IMG/VR virus record: IMGVR_UViG_3300044846_001183
Span: 1 to 24,389 of that record
Direction: 5' to 3' (one strand)
DNA: 24,389 nt
Source: a virus
Shown: piece after piece, positions 1-7,113 of the stretch
How the letters are laid out: each line of letters begins with the position of its first letter
Position numbering within the stretch: the first letter of the stretch is position 1
Notes under the pieces: model-generated
The model's input: the letters and a program-made list of their open reading frames with translations, nothing else
Databases searched by the model: none
What the model was told of the DNA's origin: nothing
Position numbers and translations under genes: made by a program

Positions 1-2
1 CA

Positions 3-68
3 GTCGCATTGATCGCCACAGGCGTAGCCTTAGCTGCGCTCGGCTATACGCTAGGAGATCGTAAGTGA
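3..68 (+). CDS. C-terminal end of a small membrane protein (partial, 5' end outside window)
   Basis: The frame starting at base 3 is open to a TGA at 66-68 and encodes about 21 residues: a hydrophobic run (VALIATGVALAALGY) followed by a short charged tail (TLGDRK). This looks like the last membrane helix of a protein that begins before the window. Its stop overlaps the GTG start of the portal gene as GTGA, the coupling used throughout this genome. The family cannot be told from so little. A gene just before the portal in this layout would often be the terminase, but the hydrophobic tail argues against that. Confidence 0.45.
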   Translation, partial: VALIATGVALAALGYTLGDRK

Positions 69-1246
69 GCATCCTCCGTCGCCTTCTAGGCACCGAGCAA
101 CGCAATGTTTCTGGCGGACAGTGGCTCAGCGATAAGCCAGCCGAATCGTCAGCCGGAGTGCAACTCAACCAGCAGAATGCAACATCGATTGGCGCGTTGT
201 ACGCGGCCGTCAAGTTGTACGCCGACACTGTTGCCAGCCTTCCAGTTGGTGCCTTCATCCGCGATGGCGGCGTGCGCCGACCGGTGACGCGCCCACTCTG
301 GCTAGAGCGACCGATCCCTGCGAACCCAAACTACACAGGGTTCCAGATGCGCCACGCCGTTGTGTCAAGCCTATTGCTTGACGGCAACGCCTTCATCCTG
401 TTCCTGACTGACCGCCTTGGCGATGTCGTTGAGACGCGCGTGCTTGACCCACAGAAGGTTGAGATTCGGATGGACGAGATGGGCGCACCGATCTACATCG
501 TGTCCACTGGCGACACCGCGTTCAGCGTTGGACCTGATCAGATGGTGCATATCCCACTCTTCGCCACCGCTGGCACGATGCGCGGAATGTCTCCTGTCGA
601 GCATCACCGCACGACACTCGGACTCGCCTCTGCCACGCAACTTTACGCTGCGAAGTTCTACGAGAATGGCGCTGCTCCAAGTGCCGTCATCAAGGTGCCA
701 GGCGAGTTGACGCAGGATGTCGCCGACTCTCTCCGCGCATCGTTCAGCCGTCGCCACGAAGGCGTAGAGAAGATGCACAAGATTGCGGTGCTTACCGGCG
801 GCGCAGACTTCCAGCAGATGAGCGCCAAGATCAGCGATATGCAGTTGGTAGAGACGATGCACTGGGGCGTTGAGTCCATCGCTCGTATCTACGGCGTGCC
901 ACTCCACCTGCTCCAGTACCCAGGCGGCAACACCTCTTACAGCAGCGTTGAAGTGATCAGCATCGAGTGGCTGCGCCTAGGGCTTGGTCCACTCATTGCG
1001 CGCATTGAGGCAGGGCTTCAGCGCCTGATCGTTGGCAACACGACCTTCATCAAGTTCAACATTGACGGCCTGCTCCGCCCTACGACCAAGGAGCGAATGG
1101 ACTCCTACGCAGTCGCGCTCAACTCAGGCATCCTCAATCTCAATGAGGTGCGCGCGCTTGAGGACCGACCACCGCTCCCAGTTGGCGGCGACGAGTTCTG
1201 GAAGCCGCTCAATATCGGCACCGTAGGCAAGGAGCCTGGCGCGTGA
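65..1246 (+). CDS. Portal protein, HK97 family
   Basis: The portal forms the dodecameric ring at the unique capsid vertex through which DNA is packaged and ejected, and to which the tail connects. The 393 residues match the usual size of HK97-type portals. Family features visible are the N-terminal stretch with SIGALYAAVKLYADTVASLP (about residues 40-60), a central helix-rich wing domain, and a segment near residues 273-297 with IYGVPLHLL and NTSYSSVE, the characteristic gvPp...ysnvE region. The GTG start at 65 is supported by AGGAG at 53-57, seven bases upstream. The stop overlaps the next start (GTGA), so portal and protease are translationally coupled. Gene order portal, protease, capsid supports the call. 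Confidence 0.93.
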   Translation: MSILRRLLGTEQRNVSGGQWLSDKPAESSAGVQLNQQNATSIGALYAAVKLYADTVASLPVGAFIRDGGVRRPVTRPLWLERPIPANPNYTGFQMRHAVVSSLLLDGNAFILFLTDRLGDVVETRVLDPQKVEIRMDEMGAPIYIVSTGDTAFSVGPDQMVHIPLFATAGTMRGMSPVEHHRTTLGLASATQLYAAKFYENGAAPSAVIKVPGELTQDVADSLRASFSRRHEGVEKMHKIAVLTGGADFQQMSAKISDMQLVETMHWGVESIARIYGVPLHLLQYPGGNTSYSSVEVISIEWLRLGLGPLIARIEAGLQRLIVGNTTFIKFNIDGLLRPTTKERMDSYAVALNSGILNLNEVRALEDRPPLPVGGDEFWKPLNIGTVGKEPGA

Positions 1247-2757
1247 TCGAGATCTACGACATTGACAATACGCTCACGACCGGTGGCGACACGCCACGCC
1301 AAGACCTGATCGACTACATCAAGACCGATGTACAAGATGAGGGCGTGCGGATCTTCATTGTCAGCGGCCGTCCAATCAGCCGCCTTGCAGAGACCGAGAA
1401 GTGGCTGCGCGATAATGGCGTGCCATATGAAGAGATCTATCTGAACGACTTCAGCGAGACCCCTGGACCGAATGTCATTGAGGCATTCAAGGCGTACAAG
1501 TACGCCAAGATTGTTGAGGAGTACGGACTCGCAGAGATCGGCTATGTCGTTGACGATTCAGCAGAGGCTCGCAGCAACGCTGAAGGTATGGGCATCAAGG
1601 CATATACCGCACAGGAGTTGCTCGCCGCCGAGGCGCTACACGGCGCAGAGGGCGAAGATGATTCCGACGAGGATCGCGCGGTCTACCAGGTGCCTGACTA
1701 CATCCGCAATGCAGCAGCGCGCGGATTGTCCTTCGTGGAGGACGGTCTCGGTGGCGATGGCTTGCAGGCAGAGACGATCTCTGACGCGCGCGAACTGGCC
1801 GCAGGGCGAGCCGATAGCGACAAGGTGCTACGCACCGCCGCCTGGATTCGCCGCCATCGCGGCGACTGGGAAGGCGTACCGCAGAATGAGGACGAAGATA
1901 ACGCAGACTTCCCAGGTCCAGGTGCCGTCGCTGGCTTCCTCTGGGGTGTGGAAACGACTGACCGCGAAGCAACTGATCGCGTACTCTCGTGGGCAGATGC
2001 TTTGATCGCAGGCGAAGATAGGGAGATTGTGGATATGAAAGAGAAAGAAACTCGCTCGGTACCAATCGGTGAGTTCCGACTTGCTGAGGCTGGTGCTGAC
2101 GGTCAGCGAACCTTCACCGGATATGCGAGTATCTGGAACAGCGCATCCGCTGGACTTCCCTTCGAGGAGAAGATCGCGCCGAACGCATTCAAGCGTTCGC
2201 TGTCGCGCGCTGCCGCAGGGCAGAAGATTATCGCCTTCCTCTTTGGTCACGACGAGACGCGCGCCCTTGCCACCACGGCAAGCGGTCGCCTTCAGTTGAC
2301 TGAGGATGAGACTGGCCTTCGCGTAGAAGCCAAACTCGACCCAGCCGATCCAGACGCAGCCAAGGTCATCTCGATGCTGACGCACGAGAGCGCCGCTGCC
2401 GGTATGTCGTTCGGCTTCCAGAAGGTTCAGGATGCGTGGGATGGCAACAACCGCACAATCAAGGAAGCCAACCTCTTTGAGGTGAGCATCCTTGCCGCTG
2501 GTGGTCAGACCCCTGCCTACCCTGCGACCCTTGGACTCACGGCAATCCGCCAGGTCACTGCGCCGAAGATCGGCGTAGATGCTGACGCACTGGTTGCCAC
2601 ACTCGATAGCATCAAGGCTGGACGCGAACTGTCCACCGAGGAAGTTGCTGTCATTGACGCTGTCCGTTCCAAACTCGCGCCAAAGCCTGTAGGGATTGAT
2701 CCGTCAATTGCCTCTGCTTTGCTGACGATTTCGGCGGCAGAAGGTGACGCACTCTAG
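1243..2757 (+). CDS. HAD-like phosphatase / phage head module / prohead protease fusion
   Basis: This 504-residue protein has three parts. Residues 1-128 look like a HAD-superfamily phosphatase: motif I is DIDNT (D6, D8), motif II is VSGRP (S41), and an acidic motif VVDDS (D104, D105) follows. Residues 146-260 carry a module with AxxWIRRHRGD (around 200-208) and PGPGAVAGFLWG (224-235), which I recall from other phage head-morphogenesis proteins. Residues 270-437 are an HK97-type prohead protease, with likely catalytic His336 in LFGHDE and Ser389 in GMSFGF. The protease would cleave the delta domain of the capsid protein encoded next. The GTG start overlaps the portal stop. An in-frame ATG at 2035 with its own SD could produce the protease alone. 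Most relatives encode only the protease at this locus, so the fusion is unusual. The protease assignment is strong, the HAD assignment good, and the middle module rests on recollection. Confidence 0.9.
   Translation: MIEIYDIDNTLTTGGDTPRQDLIDYIKTDVQDEGVRIFIVSGRPISRLAETEKWLRDNGVPYEEIYLNDFSETPGPNVIEAFKAYKYAKIVEEYGLAEIGYVVDDSAEARSNAEGMGIKAYTAQELLAAEALHGAEGEDDSDEDRAVYQVPDYIRNAAARGLSFVEDGLGGDGLQAETISDARELAAGRADSDKVLRTAAWIRRHRGDWEGVPQNEDEDNADFPGPGAVAGFLWGVETTDREATDRVLSWADALIAGEDREIVDMKEKETRSVPIGEFRLAEAGADGQRTFTGYASIWNSASAGLPFEEKIAPNAFKRSLSRAAAGQKIIAFLFGHDETRALATTASGRLQLTEDETGLRVEAKLDPADPDAAKVISMLTHESAAAGMSFGFQKVQDAWDGNNRTIKEANLFEVSILAAGGQTPAYPATLGLTAIRQVTAPKIGVDADALVATLDSIKAGRELSTEEVAVIDAVRSKLAPKPVGIDPSIASALLTISAAEGDAL
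2020..2037 (+). promoter_or_regulatory. Internal RBS and ATG start for a stand-alone prohead protease
   Basis: AGGGAG at 2020-2025 lies nine bases before an in-frame ATG at 2035 (Met265 of the fusion). The ATG falls exactly at the boundary between the middle module and the protease domain. Initiation here would give a 240-residue protein starting MKEKETRSVPIGEF, a typical beginning and length for an HK97-type prohead protease. SD quality and position are seen; use of the site is inferred. Confidence 0.5.
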
Positions 2758-2821
2758 GTCACGAGCCACTGCCCCACCGCCCTAAGTCGGCGAGTCCGCA
2801 GACCTGGTATCCCACCGAGGA

Positions 2822-2850
2822 GCGCATAAGAAGATAGTCCGCCTATGCGC
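2822..2850 (+). promoter_or_regulatory. Inverted repeat in the capsid gene leader
   Basis: GCGCATA at 2822-2828 and TATGCGC at 2844-2850 form a perfect 7-bp stem with a 15-base loop, directly before the capsid SD (GGAGAAAGG, 2851-2859). An upstream in-frame ATG at 2845 lies inside the 3' arm, which argues that it is not the real start. The hairpin may stabilise or modulate the capsid mRNA. No clear promoter is visible in the 87-base gap before the gene. Confidence 0.45.
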
Positions 2851-2859
2851 GGAGAAAGG

Positions 2860-4011
2860 ATGCAGACAATGTCTGACATCGCAAAACTCGCTGACAAGCG
2901 AGCGCATCTTTTGGTTGAGGCTCGCGGCATTGCCGTAGAGGCAGCCGACAAGGGAATCGCCCTTGAGGGTGAAGACAAGGCTCGTTTCGAGCGTCTCGTT
3001 GCTGAGGCTGGCGTGATTGCCGAAGCCCTCCGCGCCGAGAAGGCTTCTGACGAGGCTCGTAAGTCGGCTGACGAGGCTCGCGCTGAGTTCGCCGCTGTTG
3101 TTGCTCCAACGGCTCCTAAGGCCGCTTCGGACAATGACCGCCTTCGTGCAATCGGTATGGCTGCTGGTGTTGATACTTTCGAGTATCGTGACATCACAAC
3201 CTCAACCGGTCTCGGAAACCCAGTGTCTGTCTTCAACCGCGTCAATGTGGTTGCTGGCCAGATCAACCCATTCATCAACCCAGCGGTTGTGGATGTAATC
3301 CAGGTTGCGACCGGCAACAACATCAAGTTCCCAACTGTGACCGCGCTCGGCACGACGGCTGGTTCAGTCGCCGAAGCCGGCACGATTACGGAAGATGACT
3401 TCACCGGTTCGGCTCTGAGCCTTACCCCAGTGAAGTACGCAGTTCTTGTCCAGATCTCGGACGAGTTGATCCAGGACGCAGCGTTTGACATTGCGTCGAT
3501 GATCAGCGAGGCCGCTGGCCAGGAGATGGCGATTGCCCACGGCTCAGCCGCGAGCACCGCTGTTGTAACCGCTGCTGGTACCGGTGGAACGGCCGCAGGC
3601 ACCGTCGTATACACATACGCGGAACTTGTTGCCCTTCAGTACTCGGTCAAGCAGCAGTACCGAAACGCCGCGAAGTCAGGCTTCCTGATGAGCGACACGG
3701 CCCTTGGACAGATCCTTGGCACGACTTCATCGTCGCTGCCTTTGTTCCAGCCAGGCGGACAGGGTGGCGTTGATCGTCTCCTTGGCAAGCCTGTCTACAC
3801 GGCTCCTGGCATTGCGGTCCCTGCGACCGGTGCTAAGGCTGTGCTGTTCGGTGACCTTGGTCAGATCAAGACCGCCATCGTTGGCGGCGTGACCGTTGAG
3901 GCTTCACGCGAGTACGCGTGGAACCTTGGCCTTGTTTCGTACAAGGTTCAGGTCCGTGGCGCGACCGGACTTGCACAGCCTTCGGCTGTCAAGTTCCTGA
4001 AGAACGCCTAA
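2860..4011 (+). CDS. Major capsid protein, HK97 fold, with N-terminal delta domain
   Basis: This is the structural subunit of the icosahedral head. The first ~100 residues are Ala/Glu/Lys/Arg-rich and strongly helical, as expected for the scaffolding delta domain that the adjacent protease removes. After it comes a typical mature N-terminus region (DITTSTGLGNPVSVFNRV) and an HK97-like body with IKFPTVTALGTTAGSVAEAGTI and, near the end, VTVEASREYAWNLGLVSYKVQVRGATG. Candidate starts are ATG 2860 (SD GGAG five bases upstream) and ATG 2869 (AAAGG nine bases upstream). ATG 2845 lies in a hairpin arm and has no good SD. At 384 residues the length fits the family once the delta domain is counted. 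Two hairpins follow the stop. Confidence 0.95.
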   Translation: MQTMSDIAKLADKRAHLLVEARGIAVEAADKGIALEGEDKARFERLVAEAGVIAEALRAEKASDEARKSADEARAEFAAVVAPTAPKAASDNDRLRAIGMAAGVDTFEYRDITTSTGLGNPVSVFNRVNVVAGQINPFINPAVVDVIQVATGNNIKFPTVTALGTTAGSVAEAGTITEDDFTGSALSLTPVKYAVLVQISDELIQDAAFDIASMISEAAGQEMAIAHGSAASTAVVTAAGTGGTAAGTVVYTYAELVALQYSVKQQYRNAAKSGFLMSDTALGQILGTTSSSLPLFQPGGQGGVDRLLGKPVYTAPGIAVPATGAKAVLFGDLGQIKTAIVGGVTVEASREYAWNLGLVSYKVQVRGATGLAQPSAVKFLKNA

Positions 4012-4013
4012 TC

Positions 4014-4030
4014 AACTAGCTCGGCTAGTT
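4014..4030 (+). terminator. First hairpin after the major capsid gene
   Basis: AACTAGC (4014-4020), loop TCG, GCTAGTT (4024-4030): a perfect 7-bp stem three bases after the capsid stop codon. No T-run follows. It may act together with the stronger hairpin 10 bases downstream as a partial terminator or a 3'-end stabiliser of the capsid message. Confidence 0.45.
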
Positions 4031-4039
4031 AGTGGGGAT

Positions 4040-4063
4040 GGGGAGCCGCTTCGGCGGCTCCCC
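4040..4063 (+). terminator. Second, very stable UUCG-loop hairpin after the major capsid gene
   Basis: GGGGAGCCGC (4040-4049), loop TTCG, GCGGCTCCCC (4054-4063): a perfect 10-bp GC-rich stem closed as C(UUCG)G, the exceptionally stable tetraloop context. There is no T-run after it, so it is either a leaky, factor-independent pause site or an RNA stability and processing element. It separates the capsid gene from the lower-dose connector genes. Confidence 0.6.
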
Positions 4064-4087
4064 TGAACCGCAAGTAAGGAGAACCTA

Positions 4088-4321
4088 ATGCTCGTTCGAC
4101 TTTGCAAGCGACGCGGTGAATATCCGTCAGGGGCTTTCGTTGATCTGCCTAAGGCAGAGGCGGAGAGCCTCATCGGCTTTGGCTTGGCTGAGGCTGTTGC
4201 AGATGTCGACGCAGAGGCACCAACGCGGCTCGTAGAGCGCGCTGAGGTGAAAAAGAGCAATAGGACCGCAACCCTGCCTACACAGGCTGTCAGCGTGGCG
4301 GAAATCGTGGAGCCTGAATAA
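4088..4321 (+). CDS. Small phage head-region protein of unknown function
   Basis: This 77-residue protein starts at ATG 4088, with AAGGAG at 4077-4082 upstream. The N-terminal ~40 residues (LVRLCKRRGEYPSGAFVDLP, then a helix with AEAESLIGFGLAE) follow a pattern I recognise from short phage proteins next to capsid genes: a small beta unit, then a helix ending in LI-x-x-G-x-A. The C-terminal half is charged and probably flexible. It sits between the capsid gene and the connector, where head-completion or decoration proteins are usual. Its stop overlaps the next start (TAATG). Confidence 0.75.
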   Translation: MLVRLCKRRGEYPSGAFVDLPKAEAESLIGFGLAEAVADVDAEAPTRLVERAEVKKSNRTATLPTQAVSVAEIVEPE

Positions 4322-4590
4322 TGGCCGCACAGATGATCTCCAAGACCACGGAAGTTTCAACGACTCCTGTCCTCATTGCGACTGGAATGATCGGCGCGTC
4401 GTGGATTACCCTCCATTGCGAATCTGCAACTAAGGTCTATGTTGGCGGCGCGACCGTGGACGATGCCAATGGCTTTGAGATTCACCAGAACAGCACGGTA
4501 ACGCTCTGGCTGCCAGAGGGAATCAAGATGTACGCCGTGGTAGCGACCGGCTCTGTAGACTTGTCAAGCATCCATTTAGGAGGGGCATAA
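4321..4590 (+). CDS. Small beta-rich structural protein (head-region hypothetical)
   Basis: The 89 residues are dominated by alternating beta-prone segments (STTPVLIATGMIGASWITLHC, TVTLWLPEGIKMYAVVATGSVDLSSI) with several Gly turns and no membrane segment. Such composition and size fit a capsid decoration or head-tail joining protein, but I recognise no specific family. It overlaps the preceding gene (TAATG), and the next ATG follows its stop directly, preceded by AGGAGG at 4580-4585 inside its own last codons. Confidence 0.7.
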   Translation: MAAQMISKTTEVSTTPVLIATGMIGASWITLHCESATKVYVGGATVDDANGFEIHQNSTVTLWLPEGIKMYAVVATGSVDLSSIHLGGA

Positions 4591-5190
4591 ATGTCTTACG
4601 CAACACTGGCGCAGTTCAAGGCTGCGGTTGGCATCACCGACTCGACCGATGACGCTGCGCTTCAGAATGTGCTGGACGCAACCGACACGCTGATCGATCT
4701 CTACTGCGACCGAAAGACAGGATTCGGCACCGCGACCGAGACGCGCTACTACACCGCTGAAGCCTATGACTATGTGCTGACCGATGATCTCGTCAGCGTC
4801 ACGACGCTCACCACCGACGATCTTGAGAACGGCACCTACTCCGAGACCTGGACTGCTGGAACAGACTTCCAACTCACGCCAAAGAACTACGCGCTAGACG
4901 GCCTGCCGTATACCGGCATTAGCCGCAGCAACGCCTTTACTAAGAACTTCCCTAAGAACATCTTCCTTGGCGTCAAGGTGGTGGGCGTGTTCGGCTTCCC
5001 TGCCCTTCCAGCCGCCGTCGTACAGGCAGCCATCATCCAGGCAGGCGCTGTGTGGAACAGCCGCACCGCACCTTTCGGCGTGATCGGATCTGCTGACCTT
5101 GGCGGCATCCTGCGGATGAGCCGCGCCCTGCACCCAGAGGCCGCGTTGATCCTTGAGCCATACCGTAAGCGCGGTGGCTTGGCGGTATGA
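4591..5190 (+). CDS. Head-tail connector / adaptor protein (gp6-like)
   Basis: This protein would bind beneath the portal ring and extend the DNA channel toward the tail. The 199 residues open with YATLAQFKAAVGITDSTDD followed by a helix AALQNVLDATDTLIDLYCDR, the classic start of phage gp6/gp15-type connectors. The middle is beta-rich (YVLTDDLVSVTTLTTDDL) and the C-terminus helical (LPAAVVQAAIIQAGAVWNSR, ALHPEAALILEPYRK). The position after the capsid and before the tail terminator agrees. The stop overlaps the next start as ATGA. Confidence 0.88.
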   Translation: MSYATLAQFKAAVGITDSTDDAALQNVLDATDTLIDLYCDRKTGFGTATETRYYTAEAYDYVLTDDLVSVTTLTTDDLENGTYSETWTAGTDFQLTPKNYALDGLPYTGISRSNAFTKNFPKNIFLGVKVVGVFGFPALPAAVVQAAIIQAGAVWNSRTAPFGVIGSADLGGILRMSRALHPEAALILEPYRKRGGLAV

Positions 5191-5618
5191 CCGACCTCAC
5201 GATCCTTGACGCAATCGCCACGCGAGTAGAGGCTGCGACAGACCCTGCTGGGTACACGCTCCGCAAGTGCTACGCCACTCCGCCTGAGTCCCTGCCAATC
5301 ACACCGTGCGCGGTCCTCTTCCCAGGTAGCGACCAGATCACCATCGGCAATGGCAACCGCACCACGGTGCTGACGATCAACATCGTCATCTACCTGCTCC
5401 CCATCCCACGGATGGATGAGAAATACCGTGACCTCTACACCTGGCGTGCGTGGCTCCGCACCGTGTTCGATGGGGCTGTGACCATTAGTGGAAACGCGGC
5501 GCAGGTCGCTGTGACTGGCACTACACTCGGCACAGATACTTATGCTGATCAGGACTACCTGACGGTTCAAGCAGTTGCGGAAGTCACGGTCTTTGACACC
5601 GTGGCGTTCACCGCGTAG
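5187..5618 (+). CDS. Tail terminator / neck protein
   Basis: This 143-residue protein probably caps the tail tube and joins it to the head. It has an alpha-beta pattern: an N-terminal helix (TILDAIATRVEAA), strands (CAVLFPGSDQITI, TTVLTINIVIYLL), a helix around DEKYRDLYTWRAWLRTVFDG, and C-terminal strands. This pattern and its position directly before the tail tube gene are those of siphovirus tail terminator or completion proteins. It begins at ATG 5187 overlapping the connector stop. The exact family (gpU-like or gp17-like) cannot be fixed by eye. Confidence 0.75.
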   Translation: MTDLTILDAIATRVEAATDPAGYTLRKCYATPPESLPITPCAVLFPGSDQITIGNGNRTTVLTINIVIYLLPIPRMDEKYRDLYTWRAWLRTVFDGAVTISGNAAQVAVTGTTLGTDTYADQDYLTVQAVAEVTVFDTVAFTA

Positions 5619-5633
5619 AGCAAGGAGTAAACG

Positions 5634-6635
5634 ATGGCTACCTTCGGCGCAAAGGCTCTGACGCGAATCGCTACTGCGTCGCAGGCCGCATTCGGTACCG
5701 CAGCAGCAATCGGCACCGCTACCGGCGAAGTCCTCTTCAACGAGACGATCGGCTCGCTCGACCTGGGCGTGACCGTTGATCTTGGTGAGAGCATCTCCGT
5801 TGGCAAGCGCACCGCCATTCAGGCGAGCCAGCCAGTCATCACCGGCAAGGCTCCAATCATCACGATCGCTGAGGCTCCTGCCTCAATGCGAACCCTTCCG
5901 CTGATCTTTGATGCCATTGGTGCAAGCACTACAGGCGCAGGACCATACACCTGGACTTGGTCGCCAACACAGGGCGATGTCGACACGCTCGTCTTCTACT
6001 CCTTCTTGGTCACCGACGGCGTGCAGAAGTATCTCGTGCGAGACGCTGCTCCAACCGAGATCACCCTGTCGGCTGATGCCACAGGTCTCCTCCAGGCTGG
6101 TGCAACCTTCGCCGCAACGGTTGCCGCAACATCGGCGCTTGCCTTCCCTACGGCGATCCCTGCCAATCCGTTTATGGCTGGACGCTTGATGAAGTTGAGC
6201 ACCGACACAAACTTCCCAGACAAGACCGGCACAGGGGCGACCGACTACGCTTCGATCTACAACTTCAACCTGTCGATCACGACAGGCGTTGGAATGGTCA
6301 CGGCGCTTGATGGCAGCCTGACGGCCGCTACGGCTGCGCTGACTGGCGTGCTCGATGCAACGCTGACCTTCACGGTTGCGAGCAACGCGGCTGCTGGCAC
6401 GACCTTCCCAATCACCGACATCGCCACGCAGAAGTACCTGCGCCTCTACGGCACGACCACCGATAACTACGGTGTGTGGATTCTCGGCTCGTGGGAGATC
6501 GAGAACATCGTCGTTCTATCAGCGGATACCGAAGGCGTTGTGGTGAATGAAGTGACCTGCCGACTGGCGTACGACACGACCTCAGGCAAGTCGCTCGAAG
6601 TGGTGATCGATTCGCCACTGGCAACAGCGCCATAA
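5634..6635 (+). CDS. Major tail (tube) protein
   Basis: This is the subunit of the helical tail tube. The 333 residues are Thr/Ala/Gly-rich and beta-dominated, and they begin with the typical ALTRIATASQAAFGTAAAIG element. The region near WTWSPTQGDVDTLVFYSFLV is compatible with a tail-tube beta sandwich, and the C-terminal part (WILGSWEIENIVVLSADTEGVVVNEVTCRL) resembles the last strands of this family. The start ATG 5634 has AAGGAG at 5622-5627. The position, after the terminator and before the chaperone pair, is diagnostic. A 6-bp hairpin follows its stop. Confidence 0.88.
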   Translation: MATFGAKALTRIATASQAAFGTAAAIGTATGEVLFNETIGSLDLGVTVDLGESISVGKRTAIQASQPVITGKAPIITIAEAPASMRTLPLIFDAIGASTTGAGPYTWTWSPTQGDVDTLVFYSFLVTDGVQKYLVRDAAPTEITLSADATGLLQAGATFAATVAATSALAFPTAIPANPFMAGRLMKLSTDTNFPDKTGTGATDYASIYNFNLSITTGVGMVTALDGSLTAATAALTGVLDATLTFTVASNAAAGTTFPITDIATQKYLRLYGTTTDNYGVWILGSWEIENIVVLSADTEGVVVNEVTCRLAYDTTSGKSLEVVIDSPLATAP

Positions 6636-6640
6636 AGTAG

Positions 6641-6655
6641 AGCGCCTAGGGCGCT
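6641..6655 (+). terminator. Small hairpin after the major tail gene
   Basis: AGCGCC (6641-6646), loop TAG, GGCGCT (6650-6655): a perfect 6-bp stem six bases after the tail tube stop and immediately before the AGGAGGAG SD of the next gene. There is no T-run. It parallels the hairpins after the capsid gene and probably affects mRNA stability or translation rather than ending transcription. Confidence 0.4.
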
Positions 6656-6670
6656 AGTAGGAGGAGCAAT

Positions 6671-6937
6671 ATGGCAGAGAATCGCACGATCATTCTTGAT
6701 GGCGACTTCGCAGGGTGGAAGGCTGAGATCAGGGCAGGCGTATCCGCAAGGATTCTGCTCGACCTCCAGTCAACAATCCCATCCAAGGTACTACCAGCCT
6801 TCGCTGCGCTGGTTGTATCGCACGATTTCAAGGGTATCAACGGAGAAAAGATTGATGACATCCTTGACGCACCGGTAGAAGCGCTCACTGAGTTGATGGC
6901 GCAATGGGCGAAGGGGAATCACCTGGACCCCAAGTAA
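6671..6937 (+). CDS. Tail assembly chaperone, short form (gpG-like)
   Basis: Tail assembly chaperones coat the tape measure during tail assembly. This 88-residue, mostly helical protein sits between tail tube and tape measure, where the gpG/gpGT pair is found. AGGAGGAG at 6659-6666 supports ATG 6671. The sequence contains helices around VSARILLDLQSTIPSKVLPAFAAL and DAPVEALTELMAQWAKG. The last codons overlap a second open frame in the -1 phase (to 7113), and slip-prone runs GGGGAAT (6913-6919) and CCCC (6928-6931) lie just before the stop. A longer fused product is therefore expected. Confidence 0.8.
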   Translation: MAENRTIILDGDFAGWKAEIRAGVSARILLDLQSTIPSKVLPAFAALVVSHDFKGINGEKIDDILDAPVEALTELMAQWAKGNHLDPK

Positions 6938-7113
6938 GGCTCGCCGCACGGCGGATGGCACACGGTCAAGCGATCGTGCCACCAGCAGAGATCATCTTCC
7001 ACATCCTTGCCCAGAAGTTTGGGATGTGGCCAGACCAAGTGGCGAGCCTGCCGATAGAGCAAGTCCTTGCAGCGTGGGAACTCCACGCAGAGATGCAGCC
7101 GAAAGGTAAGTAA
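6904..7113 (+). CDS. Tail assembly chaperone, frameshifted extension (gpT-like)
   Basis: This 69-codon frame is in the -1 phase relative to the preceding chaperone gene and overlaps its end. Its apparent ATG at 6904 has no SD, so it is more likely read as the C-terminal part of a -1 frameshift product running from 6671 to 7113. The downstream residues include helices (PAEIIFHILAQKFGMWPDQVASLP, IEQVLAAWELHAEMQ) typical of the T domain that recruits tail tube subunits. The next gene starts one base after its stop, as if coupled to this longer product. Placement and phase are seen; frameshifting is inferred from the family. Confidence 0.75.
   Translation: MGEGESPGPQVRLAARRMAHGQAIVPPAEIIFHILAQKFGMWPDQVASLPIEQVLAAWELHAEMQPKGK
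6913..6931 (+). other. Putative -1 programmed frameshift site
   Basis: In the zero frame the codons read aag ggg aat cac ctg gac ccc aag taa. GGGGAAT (6913-6919) allows the P-site GGG to re-pair perfectly one base back. C-CCC-AAG (6928-6934), directly before the stop, offers a second P-site slip. Neither is a perfect XXXYYYZ heptamer. The first resembles the G-run sites reported for tail chaperone genes. Either would join the short chaperone to the downstream frame. Confidence 0.55.

Noticed and set aside
371-907. 178-codon - strand frame opposite the portal
   Set aside because: Shadow of the portal gene; composition rich in His/Arg/Ala without any family features.
1472-2005. 177-codon + frame inside the HAD-protease gene
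   Set aside because: Basic, Ser/Arg-rich shadow in a different phase, with no SD; the overlapping frame has clear domains.
2845-2847. ATG 2845 as the capsid start
   Set aside because: It lies in the 3' arm of a perfect hairpin and lacks an SD, while the next ATGs at 2860 and 2869 follow GGAGAAAGG.
2754-3614. 286-codon open frame on the - strand opposite the capsid gene
   Set aside because: It mirrors the capsid coding sequence, is low in complexity (Ala/Ser/Thr/Val), and has no SD or neighbours on that strand.
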